Part shown: in pieces, positions 8,545-15,696 of the stretch | How the letters are laid out: each line of letters begins with the position of its first letter | Position numbering within the stretch: the stretch's first letter is position 1 | Assembly: GCA_025455245.1 (NCBI GenBank) | Contig: JALOMX010000006.1 | Span: forward strand, 1 to 17,410 | Origin: Chitinophagaceae bacterium | Lineage (GTDB): Bacteria; Bacteroidota; Bacteroidia; Chitinophagales; Chitinophagaceae | DNA: 17,410 nt | Direction: 5' to 3' | Position numbers and translations under genes: made by a program | Notes under the pieces: generated by a model | What the model saw: only the letters and a program-made list of their open reading frames with translations | Database searches by the model: none | What the model was told of the DNA's origin: nothing

Positions 8545-8650
8545 AGATACATTCATTTGAAAATGAGGCACAAGATAGGAACAGATGCTTCATTGAAAAA
8601 TGACCCTTGTCAGCCGGTTTCAAAAAAATGCCTTTCAAAGGTTCGGCTAT
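8425..8650. repeat. Pair of perfect 15-bp direct repeats CAAAGGTTCGGCTAT
   Basis: Identical copies lie at 8425-8439 (inside the small His-rich gene, coding IAEPL on the minus strand) and 8636-8650 (upstream of that gene), 211 bp apart. The flanks do not match. This could be a remnant of duplication or a bound site; chance identity of 15 bp at this distance is unlikely. Confidence 0.6.
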
Positions 8651-8753
8651 TGATAAAGACAAATTAGAAATCATTTATCACAATTGCGGGTCATCGGAAA
8701 GGTTTATCAGAACATCAGAAACAAAAATTTAAAAAAGTTTAAAATTTCACATC

Positions 8754-9110
8754 ATGAACAACATCAGAAATCGCGTACAACTGATCGGCCGCCTTGGTGG
8801 CGATCCTGAAGTAAGAACATTTGAAAACAACCGGAAAATGGCCCGCCTGAGCCTTGCTACCTCCGAAGTGTATAAAAATGCAAAAGGAGAAAAAGTGGAA
8901 GCTACCGAGTGGCACAATATCGTAGCGTGGGGGCCAATGGCCGAACGCGCTGAAGAATACCTGTTCAAGGGGCAGGAAGTACTTGTAGAAGGTAAACTTA
9001 CCCATCGGCAGTACACCGACAAAGAAGGCACCAAGCGGTATATTACCGAAGTAGAAGCAAGTGACCTTGTGCTCATGGGGGTTAAGAAAAGCGCCGCTAT
9101 TGAAGCATAA
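8754..9110 (+). CDS. ssb: Single-stranded DNA-binding protein (short SSB, second copy)
   Basis: 118 aa, one OB fold: NRVQLIGRLGGDPEVR (6-21), MARLSLATSEVYKN, EWHNIVAWGPMAERAEEYLFKGQEV, GKLTHRQY and KRYITEVEASDLVLM. The protein stops at VKKSAAIEA, with no acidic C-terminal tail. It differs from the first copy in the loop after the second strand and in the last 12 residues, so the two are diverged paralogues rather than a recent duplication. It binds single-stranded DNA as part of replication or repair. It is followed 23 bp later by a strong terminator, and the large Pif1-like helicase starts about 500 bp further on. No convincing promoter motif was found directly upstream. Confidence 0.95.
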   Translation: MNNIRNRVQLIGRLGGDPEVRTFENNRKMARLSLATSEVYKNAKGEKVEATEWHNIVAWGPMAERAEEYLFKGQEVLVEGKLTHRQYTDKEGTKRYITEVEASDLVLMGVKKSAAIEA

Positions 9111-9132
9111 TTTTCCGGAGAGTCATCATATT

Positions 9133-9170
9133 ACCGGCTGCAGGATAGTCCTTCCTGCGCCGGTTTTTTT
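9133..9170 (+). terminator. Rho-independent terminator after the second ssb
   Basis: ACCGGC (9133-9138) pairs with GCCGGT (9159-9164) and GCAGGA (9140-9145) pairs with TCCTGC (9153-9158), with one bulged T at 9139 and a 7-nt loop. A run of seven T follows directly (9164-9170). Confidence 0.9.
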
Positions 9171-9615
9171 AAAACCTGATCAGGAAAATGGATTTTATCA
9201 TTTGTCTTAAAATTCAACCCACCTTGCGTCTTGGCGAGAAAAATGTAATCACGTGAAATTACGAAATGAACATAAGCAATACCCTATTTCATTTTTTGAG
9301 CGTGGAGTTAATTTCGGTATGGAATGCAAATATGACTGAAGGATAAAAAATCGATTGGCTGAAAAGGTTAAATCAGTTTGGAAGATTACCGGCATTCATT
9401 GGGTAATTTTAGCTCATGGATAGGAAACCCGGTGGTTTTGAGCCTCGGTTGTGAATCAGCTTTAAGTATTTGAGTTAAAAAAGGCTATCAAATGGTTAGT
9501 GAATAAATTACCGGGGGGTAACCTGCACTCATTTTTTATCCATCGAATCCCTGAAAACGAGAATTCCTTCATTATTTTGACATAGTCATTGGCATGTTGT
9601 AGTTAAATTTCAAAA
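9171..9615. other. 445-bp intergenic region before the helicase gene
   Basis: No convincing gene is present on either strand. It contains the perfect palindrome CCTGATCAGG (9175-9184), directly after the ssb terminator. It also contains CTTGCGTCTTGGCGAGAA (9223-9240), which resembles a short motif I recall as dispersed between genes in many bacteria, though I cannot verify this. Near the 3' end a possible promoter reads TTTTG (9575-9579), 20 nt, then TAGTTAAA (9600-9607), a weak match that would place the RNA start just before the helicase ATG. Confidence 0.4.
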
Positions 9616-12210
9616 ATGAATCCACCCAATCAACATAACAAAATCTTTGAACTTGCCGCGGAACTGGTAAACTATACGGATAAGCACGTTTTTCTTACCG
9701 GCAAGGCAGGGACAGGGAAGACCACCTTTCTGAAGTTTATCAAGCAAACTACCCATAAAAACACGGCCATCGTGGCCCCGACAGGAGTTGCGGCTATTAA
9801 TGCGGGCGGCACAACCCTGCACAGTTTTCTTCAATTGCCTTTTGGTGCCTTCATCCCTGAGGGGCATCGCACATTCACCAACGAAACCCGAGAGGAAATA
9901 CATGACCGTCAAAGCCTGGTGCGAAGGTTAAGGTTTTCTGCAACCCGCCGCAAAGTAATTGAGGCCCTCGAACTGCTTATTATTGATGAAATCAGTATGG
10001 TTCGTGCGGACCTCCTTGATATGGTTGATACTGTTTTAAGATTTGTACGGCGAAAACCTCAATTGCCATTTGGCGGAGTACAGGTACTCTATATTGGGGA
10101 TATGTTTCAATTGCCACCGGTAGTTAAAGAAGAGGACCGCGATTTAATTGAAAAGTATTACAAAAGCCCGTTTTTTTTCGATGCAAGGGTTATCCAACAG
10201 GCGCCGCCGCAGTATGTTGAATTAACACATGTGTATCGTCAAAGCGATGAAGATTTTATACAGGTGCTTAATGAAGTAAGAAATAATCAACTGACGCCCC
10301 GTGGTTTGGAAAAGCTTGCCGGCAGATATATTCCCGGGTTTAACCCACCCGCAGATGAAAACTACATTACGCTTGCCACCCATAATTATATGGCTGATCA
10401 GATCAATCAGGCCGAATTGAATGCTTTGCCCGGTAGGATGTTTATGTATGAAGCATCCATTAAGGATGATTTTCCTGAAACATCCTTCCCGGTTGATAAA
10501 ACATTAAAACTGAAACAGGGGGCACAGGTCATGTTTGTAAAAAATGACACGGAAAATCCCAAGCGGTTCTTCAACGGTAAGATTGGAATTATAACCCTCT
10601 TGGACAATGACAAAATTGAAGTTACCTGCAAAGGAGATCATGAACCCATCAGGGTACCCCTTGAAGAATGGAAAAACATCAGGTACAGTTATGAATCTTC
10701 TACACGAACGGTGAAAGAGGAGGAATTGGGGAGTTTTAGTCAGTACCCCCTAAGATTGGCATGGGCCATTACGATTCATAAAAGCCAGGGATTGACATTT
10801 GAAAAAGCCATTATTGATGCCGGAAAGGCTTTCGAAGCGGGACAGGTTTATGTAGCCCTCAGCCGTTGCACCAATCTTGAGGGTTTGGTGCTCCGAAGCC
10901 CGATCAGCAGTGGTTTGGTAATGACCAATGAGCGTATTGCGATGTTTGGGCGGAAAGAAAGGTCTTTTGCCGACCTTGAACAACGTACTGCTGAATCCAA
11001 AAGGATATATCTGCAACGGAAGCTCCTTGACGTTTTTAATTATTCGGATGCCGGAAGCAAAACAGCAACCTTGCAACAGTATTTTCAGGAGTTCAGTGAT
11101 ATGTTCAATGCAGGAATGAAAGATTGGCTGAATTCATTTCAGGAAAAAGTAGTTCACATACAGGAACTTGGTATTGGAATAATGGAAAAATTGATGCCCT
11201 TGCTGGAAAAAGCCCCTGAACCCGAAACTGATGATGATTTACAGGCATTCCTTAAAATAAATGCTTCAGAAACATATGCATTTTTGCAGGAAAAAATCTG
11301 GTTGCATTGGCGAAGAATGCCCGAAATGCAAACAGGGTACACCCGCAGATCGGCAGATACCTTCTTTTCAGAGGTTGAAATAATAAATGAGTGGCTGAAA
11401 GAAAGACTTGCCGCCCTTGAAAGACTGAAGGAAGGTTTTACAATTGAAACATTTTTTAACAGGAAGCTCAGTGTTTCCGGTCATTTACAGCAGTCGCAAA
11501 ATACCTATACGGGTAATCATAGGTCGAAACCGACTTTTTTAAATAATCCAATTCCTTCAAACGGTATGGATGAAGAAATTCCGCACAGGGAATTGTACCG
11601 CATACTCCGGAAAATCACTGATGAATTGGTTATCAGGGATGATGTTCCTACCTACATTGTAGCTAACAGTAAAACGCTCATTGAACTTTGCAGGGCATTG
11701 CCCCAATCACTGGAAGAATTAGTATTTGTAAAGGGATTCGGAAGGTCAAAGGTTGAAAAGTACGGGCAGGAATTTGTAGATGCTATCAATGCATACTGTA
11801 CTCAAAACAATCTGGGTTCTCAAATTGAAGCATATAAAATCACACATAAAAAACGGGAAAGGAAATCTTTGTCTGAAGATGCGGTCTCCAAACCCAACCC
11901 GACCCGTGAGGTATCTCTTGAACTATGGAATAATCTCAAGTCCCTTTCGGAAGTTGCCAGGGCCCGTAATCTTGCGGAAAGTACCATTGCCGGGCATCTT
12001 GCACAATGTATTGCCGAAGGGAAACTGGATGTATATGAACTTACCACCAAAAAGGTGTTGGACAGGATAATGCCCAACCTGAACGATACTGCAGATGGAA
12101 TCGGATTGTCTGCAATAAAAGAAAGGTTCGGTGATGAGGTAAGCTATAACGAACTGAAATGGGCCCTTGCCTACAAAAAGTATCAGGATCAGAAAAATCC
12201 GGGAAGCTAA
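9616..12210 (+). CDS. Pif1-like DNA helicase with HRDC and C-terminal helix-turn-helix domains
   Basis: 864 aa. The N-terminal motor is of the Pif1/RecD (SF1B) type: Walker A GKAGTGKT (29-36), VAPTGVAAINAGGTTLHSF (motif Ia region, 53-71), Walker B LLIIDEISMV (120-129), and motif III GDMFQLPPV (161-169). The UvrD_C_2-like part is AWAITIHKSQGLTFEKAIID at about 380-400, followed by VYVALSRC. A helical segment (about 450-640) leads to an HRDC domain (about 655-727, with LVFVKGFGRSKVEKYG), which usually helps bind DNA, and then a helix-turn-helix region (about 767-864, LSEVARARNLAESTIAGHL). It should unwind DNA with ATP, possibly at forks, R-loops or G-quadruplexes by analogy with Pif1. This architecture is common in Bacteroidota. 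The two SSBs lie just upstream, but terminator and a long gap separate them. Confidence 0.95.
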   Translation: MNPPNQHNKIFELAAELVNYTDKHVFLTGKAGTGKTTFLKFIKQTTHKNTAIVAPTGVAAINAGGTTLHSFLQLPFGAFIPEGHRTFTNETREEIHDRQSLVRRLRFSATRRKVIEALELLIIDEISMVRADLLDMVDTVLRFVRRKPQLPFGGVQVLYIGDMFQLPPVVKEEDRDLIEKYYKSPFFFDARVIQQAPPQYVELTHVYRQSDEDFIQVLNEVRNNQLTPRGLEKLAGRYIPGFNPPADENYITLATHNYMADQINQAELNALPGRMFMYEASIKDDFPETSFPVDKTLKLKQGAQVMFVKNDTENPKRFFNGKIGIITLLDNDKIEVTCKGDHEPIRVPLEEWKNIRYSYESSTRTVKEEELGSFSQYPLRLAWAITIHKSQGLTFEKAIIDAGKAFEAGQVYVALSRCTNLEGLVLRSPISSGLVMTNERIAMFGRKERSFADLEQRTAESKRIYLQRKLLDVFNYSDAGSKTATLQQYFQEFSDMFNAGMKDWLNSFQEKVVHIQELGIGIMEKLMPLLEKAPEPETDDDLQAFLKINASETYAFLQEKIWLHWRRMPEMQTGYTRRSADTFFSEVEIINEWLKERLAALERLKEGFTIETFFNRKLSVSGHLQQSQNTYTGNHRSKPTFLNNPIPSNGMDEEIPHRELYRILRKITDELVIRDDVPTYIVANSKTLIELCRALPQSLEELVFVKGFGRSKVEKYGQEFVDAINAYCTQNNLGSQIEAYKITHKKRERKSLSEDAVSKPNPTREVSLELWNNLKSLSEVARARNLAESTIAGHLAQCIAEGKLDVYELTTKKVLDRIMPNLNDTADGIGLSAIKERFGDEVSYNELKWALAYKKYQDQKNPGS

Positions 12211-12233
12211 ATGATGGAATCAGCAGGTTGATT

Positions 12234-13781
12234 TTATTTATGCCGGCTTGCCTGGTATTTTTCAAAGATCACCTGTTCCATGCTTTTTCCGTACACCTTA
12301 CTTTCTACCCAGCTTATAATATCAAGGTAAGCAAATGCACGGGTTTCAAATCGGTTCTTTTCAAGATGTTTGATATTACTAAGCAATTTTTCCAGTTCAG
12401 GTTTTAATTGTCTTGATGAAACCCTGAAAGATGTTTTCAGAAATCTGAATATTTCTTCTTCAACCACTGTAAGATTTTTCATCTTAGCCATAAACCGGTA
12501 AACCGATTTGCTTAAGTATTCCGTCAGATCGTAATTACCCAGTTCGTAATGCGCCATCAGGTGTACGAGACGGGCGTAAGCCTGCAAATCATATCTGAGA
12601 TCAACCGGTTGGTTGATGATATTTTGAAGATAGTCGATCGACCTGCTGTGGTCACCACTTCCAAAGTACAACATTGCTATCTTATAATTAAAGACCATTA
12701 TCCGATGCTGATCCACCTGTTGACCAAATCCCTGCAGTTTATCTTCAAGTTCCGGTATGAGTTTCAGGCCATCTTTAAAAGTCCCTGTCATCAGGTGCCA
12801 GTTTATTTTGGCACTCATTATATAAATAAAAGTGTGTACCCTGAAATTTTCATGCTGCTGGCAAACCGGGGTATCCTGAAATTTTTCAAAAGACTCAAGG
12901 GCCTTGCGGAAAGCTTTAAAATTGCGCAAATCAAAATGGGCATTCAGCAGATTATGCAGGCCTTTAATGTAGTGGGCAGTTTCTACCCTGATACGTATGG
13001 GATGGGTCTCAAAAAGATCTACCCATTTTTTACTGTACCGATAGTACATCAAAAAGTCTTGTCTGATAAATGCAAACCATGTATAGCTTTGATACAGGTA
13101 TAAGAGTTCATAAAAGCCCTTTGCTTTTTTTGCCTGAGGAGGCAAATTGAGCGTAAATAATTCAATTACTTCTTTTTCCTCTGCCCGGTTGCGTGCATGG
13201 CCATTTTCAATGTAAAAGCTGTAAAGCTTAACAGCAAGGTTACTCAGTAGAAATACACGGTAAATATGGCCACTGACTTCTATGGCTTCTTCGGCTAATT
13301 TTTCACTTCGCTCGCGCATGCTTCGGGTAATAAACAGGGTTTCAATTTTCTTTTCAAGCGATATTACCTGACTCAAAAAATTATACTTCCCATAGGTAAA
13401 CCCAATCTCCTTCGCCTTTTCCAAAAACCTGAGGCTTTGTTGAAAAAGCCCTTTGTTGTATAAAATCCGGGCGTAATCGAGCTGTTCATTCAATTGCAGC
13501 TCTATGCTTTCTGAACTTTTAAGGTCGCGGAGGCTTGCAAGCAGTTCTTTGTAAAGATGGGTTTTCAGGTTAGCCAGTTGAGGTTTTTCTACATCCTTCA
13601 ATTTTTTCAGCAAAATGGCTTCATCGTAATCATCCATTTTGTCTAATGCATCAAATAACCGGACTATTTTAAGGTCATCGCGGCTTGAGTTTCGCTTGAT
13701 ATAAAGCTTGAAATTGCGTTTTTCAGCCTTTTCCAGTGAGTGAATGAGTTGAAATAATATGTCTGTATTTCGGTTGGCCAT
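12234..13781 (-). CDS. Hypothetical helical-repeat (TPR-like) protein, 515 aa
   Basis: Not tied to a known function. The N-terminus (DILFQLIHSLEKAEKRNFKL, then VRLFDALDKMDDYDEAILLKKL and LANLKTHLYKELLASL) matches a conserved Bacteroidota family I have met only as hypothetical. From about residue 95 it is nearly all alpha-helical with TPR-like pairs such as YNKGLFQQSLRFLEKAKEIG and MLYFGSGDHSRSIDYLQNII. There is no signal peptide or membrane segment, so it should be a cytoplasmic scaffold or interaction protein. The stop is 23 bp beyond the helicase stop on the other strand (convergent, with no obvious terminator between). The upstream side faces the structured intergenic region at 13782-14200. 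Confidence 0.88.
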   Translation of the reverse strand: MANRNTDILFQLIHSLEKAEKRNFKLYIKRNSSRDDLKIVRLFDALDKMDDYDEAILLKKLKDVEKPQLANLKTHLYKELLASLRDLKSSESIELQLNEQLDYARILYNKGLFQQSLRFLEKAKEIGFTYGKYNFLSQVISLEKKIETLFITRSMRERSEKLAEEAIEVSGHIYRVFLLSNLAVKLYSFYIENGHARNRAEEKEVIELFTLNLPPQAKKAKGFYELLYLYQSYTWFAFIRQDFLMYYRYSKKWVDLFETHPIRIRVETAHYIKGLHNLLNAHFDLRNFKAFRKALESFEKFQDTPVCQQHENFRVHTFIYIMSAKINWHLMTGTFKDGLKLIPELEDKLQGFGQQVDQHRIMVFNYKIAMLYFGSGDHSRSIDYLQNIINQPVDLRYDLQAYARLVHLMAHYELGNYDLTEYLSKSVYRFMAKMKNLTVVEEEIFRFLKTSFRVSSRQLKPELEKLLSNIKHLEKNRFETRAFAYLDIISWVESKVYGKSMEQVIFEKYQASRHK

Positions 13782-13872
13782 AATGGGTAAATTTGAGTGA
13801 AACTCAATCCAGGCAAGGGTTTTAATCTTTTGTTCAACCTTTTGCCATCATAAAATTATACAAAACAAGTTT

Positions 13873-13902
13873 TTTGCACCGGGTAAACCCGTGCTATTTT
13901 TG
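13873..13902 (+). promoter_or_regulatory. Near-consensus Bacteroidota promoter with internal palindrome
   Basis: TTTG (13873-13876), an 18-nt spacer, then TATTTTTG (13895-13902) fit the Bacteroidota sigma-A pattern (-33 TTTG, -7 TAnnTTTG) without mismatch. The start of RNA would be about 13908-13910. The spacer holds CGGGT-AA-ACCCG (13880-13891), a perfect 5-bp inverted repeat between the two promoter elements, where a bound repressor would block RNA polymerase. The first annotated gene downstream on this strand is nearly 300 bp away. Confidence 0.6.
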
Positions 13903-13909
13903 CTTCAGC

Positions 13910-14121
13910 AACGGTAAAAAACTGGCAAGCAATCGCAAAAACAGGCAAGCAACCGTTAAGATGGAAGAATGATTGAAAATCGTTCGACCCCTTATAAAAA
14001 GAGCATTCGAAGAATTTTCATATGGCAAGCAATCGTTAAGTTCCGCTGTTTCTACAGGGGAACTTCTTTTTTAGAGAAGTGCGAAGCTAAGGGTTTTCAT
14101 TTTTTCTCAGAAAATTTTTTT
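13910..14121 (+). ncRNA. Candidate small RNA or structured leader
   Basis: A transcript from the promoter at 13873-13902 would begin near 13910. AACGGT (13910-13915) can pair with ACCGTT (13952-13957), enclosing two copies of a GGCAAGCAA repeat. Then come two local hairpins: TTCC-G-CTGT (14041-14049) with ACAG-G-GGAA (14054-14062), one mismatch in the stem, and ACTTCT (14062-14067) with AGAAGT (14075-14080). A weak stem TTTTC/GAAAA (14102-14114) is followed by seven T (14115-14121), a possible though AT-only terminator. Alternatives are a long 5' leader of the 14201 gene or mRNA for the 57-aa ORF. It matches no RNA family that I recognise. Confidence 0.35.
13924..14040 (+). repeat. Three GGCAAGCAAYCG repeats spaced by multiples of 20 bp
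   Basis: GGCAAGCAATCGCAA starts at 13924, GGCAAGCAACCGTTAAG at 13944 and GGCAAGCAATCGTTAAG at 14024. The spacings are 20 and 80 bp, so all copies lie on the same helical face. Copies two and three differ at one base over 17. A degenerate related unit, GCAACGGTAAAA, lies just upstream at 13908. Confidence 0.7.
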
Positions 14122-14142
14122 AAGTTCAGACTACTAACCTAA
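13969..14142 (+). CDS. Possible small basic protein, 57 aa
   Basis: An open frame from ATG (13969) to TAA (14140-14142) codes for MIENRSTPYKKSIRRIFIWQ followed by a Phe-, Lys- and Arg-rich remainder. The purine-rich GTTAAGATGGAAGA precedes the ATG. It would lie on the transcript from 13873-13902. An open frame of 57 codons can occur by chance, the composition is unlike neighbouring proteins, and the third repeat copy and both hairpins fall inside it, so a noncoding role is at least as likely. Confidence 0.2.
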   Translation: MIENRSTPYKKSIRRIFIWQAIVKFRCFYRGTSFLEKCEAKGFHFFSENFFKFRLLT

Positions 14143-14200
14143 ATCATTTATTTACCCGGTTTTGTGCGTTACATTTGAAAGACGCTGTAAACTTTGGTGA

Positions 14201-15217
14201 ATGAGACGATTGTTTGAATTTTTCCTGATTTTTTTATTCTTTTTCCCGGACACTAACGGTTTATTGGGTCAATCGATCTCACGGAAAAATCTTTTTGAAC
14301 AGGACTCGATTATTAATCTTTTCCTGTATGCCCATCTGAAAAACATCGATCACAACAATCAAAAGGATGTGAAACGCCCGGGTTTTGCAAAATTGGTTCT
14401 TAGCGGAGACCGGGAATTTTCGGGGCCGATTCAATTGCATGGAAGAGGTAATTTAAGATTTAAATATTGTGACCTTCCACCACTGATGCTTTATTTTAAA
14501 ACAAACGAACCCAGTAGTCTGAGGAATCTTGGAAAGCTGAAGATGGTTTGGTCGTGCAGTACCAGCGAATACTACGATCAATTGGTCATTAAGGAATACC
14601 TCATATACAAATTGTATAACCTGCTTACACCTTACAGTTTTAGGGTTCGGTTATTAAATGTAATTATGAGCGATAGTGCCAAACCCGCAAACATGATTAA
14701 GCGCAAAGGATTCCTGATTGAAGATATTGATGAAGTTGCCCGGCGTAATGATTGTCGGGAATATGAAGACACTTCCCTTATGCCCATAGAAACTGATCAG
14801 TGGCAATATGCCCTGGTAACTGTTTTTCAATATATGATTGCCAATACGGATTGGTCGATCTCTAATTATCAAAATATAAAAATGGTAATTCCGGATACTG
14901 CACGGATCATGGTACCCCTCGTTATTCCCTATGATTTTGATAACAGCGGACTCGTAAACGCTGAGTATGCAGCTCCCCATGAAAGTCTGCCAATCGAAAA
15001 TGTGCGGCAACGCTACAACAAAGGAATGAAGCTTCAACCACAGCATATTGAGAATATTATGCAATTATTCAGAGATACAAAGCCAAAAATTATGGCGACC
15101 ATCGAAAGTTGTGAAGAGTTAAAGCCGGCCTACAAAAAAGATATGATAAAATACCTAAATGAATTTTTCGATGAATTGGAAAATGGTAATACATTTAAAA
15201 AAATTTTTTTAAAGTAA
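14201..15217 (+). CDS. Secreted protein of an uncharacterised family with CotH/kinase-like motifs
   Basis: 338 aa. A signal peptide (RRLFEFFLIFLFFFPDTNGLLGQ, cleavage near 24) suggests export. The middle has conserved-looking blocks: HGRGNLRFKYCDLPPLML (80-97), GKLKMVWSC (111-119), VIKEYLIYKLYNLL (129-142) and FLIEDIDEVARRND (171-184). IANTDWSISNYQN (213-225) and IPYDFDNSG (242-250) resemble the catalytic Asp...Asn loop and metal-binding Asp of CotH/HipA-type kinase folds: Asp217, Asn222, Asp245 or Asp247, with Lys131 a possible ATP-contacting Lys. Related proteins in several phyla are called hypothetical as far as I recall, so enzyme activity is inference. TACATTTG (14170-14177) matches TAnnTTTG and may be its own promoter. 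The next gene starts 41 bp downstream. Confidence 0.85.
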   Translation: MRRLFEFFLIFLFFFPDTNGLLGQSISRKNLFEQDSIINLFLYAHLKNIDHNNQKDVKRPGFAKLVLSGDREFSGPIQLHGRGNLRFKYCDLPPLMLYFKTNEPSSLRNLGKLKMVWSCSTSEYYDQLVIKEYLIYKLYNLLTPYSFRVRLLNVIMSDSAKPANMIKRKGFLIEDIDEVARRNDCREYEDTSLMPIETDQWQYALVTVFQYMIANTDWSISNYQNIKMVIPDTARIMVPLVIPYDFDNSGLVNAEYAAPHESLPIENVRQRYNKGMKLQPQHIENIMQLFRDTKPKIMATIESCEELKPAYKKDMIKYLNEFFDELENGNTFKKIFLK

Positions 15218-15258
15218 CGGAGTGAACCTGTACCATAAAATGATTTGATTTTGAACTT

Positions 15259-15696
15259 ATGGAGAATGAAGCATTTCTTTCCAAATTACTCGATTCCTGC
15301 TACCGTCAGGATACCGTAAATATTTATGATGTTGGAATAGAGCATTTTCGTAACGACGAAACCGGCTTTTCTCAGATTCGTATGCTTGCCCATCATTTGG
15401 TCAGGGCAAAGCTCGCCACATATGCCGATGAAGAAGATACCTTGTTGAAGATTACCAATTACGGACGATATTGGATGACACGAGGTGGATATCTGGTATA
15501 TTTAAAAGAGGAGCATGAACTCAAGGAAAAGAGAAATCATGAAAAGGAGATTCATCAGGAACGTTTGCTGGAGGCAAGGTTGAAACTTACCCATTACCGG
15601 TTGCTGGGTTTTTGGGTTGCGTTGGTTATATCAGCGCTTGGGCTTGCACTTTCCGTTTTCAACTTGTTTCTCTTTTTAAACAACCAGAAAAATTGA
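15259..15696 (+). CDS. Small membrane protein with winged-helix-like N-terminus, 145 aa
   Basis: Residues 1-78 look like a compact winged-helix fold: helices around LSKLLDSCYR and GFSQIRMLAHHLVRAKLA, followed by the beta-wing TLLKITNYGRYWMTRGGYLVY. A charged coiled coil (about 84-110, KEEHELKEKRNHEKEIHQER) joins it to a C-terminal membrane helix (about 115-140, LLGFWVALVISALGLALSVF) and a short NNQKN tail. There is no signal peptide, so the soluble part should face the cytoplasm. The winged-helix reading is by pattern; recognition-helix residues are not distinctive enough to claim DNA binding. It is probably co-transcribed with the preceding secreted protein, 41 bp upstream. Its stop TGA abuts the stop of the convergent S51 peptidase. 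Confidence 0.8.
   Translation: MENEAFLSKLLDSCYRQDTVNIYDVGIEHFRNDETGFSQIRMLAHHLVRAKLATYADEEDTLLKITNYGRYWMTRGGYLVYLKEEHELKEKRNHEKEIHQERLLEARLKLTHYRLLGFWVALVISALGLALSVFNLFLFLNNQKN

Noticed and set aside
8453..8674. 73-codon minus-strand open frame across the start of the small His-rich gene
   Set aside because: It is in another frame from the signal-peptide-bearing gene and its product lacks coherent features; only the shared 15-bp repeat makes it look similar.
12549..13103. 184-codon open frame on the plus strand
   Set aside because: It is antisense to the helical-repeat protein and follows from that gene's codon composition.
13924..14040. CRISPR-like array
   Set aside because: There are only three imperfect units of about 12-17 bp, spaced at 20 and 80 bp, with no spacer structure and no cas genes.
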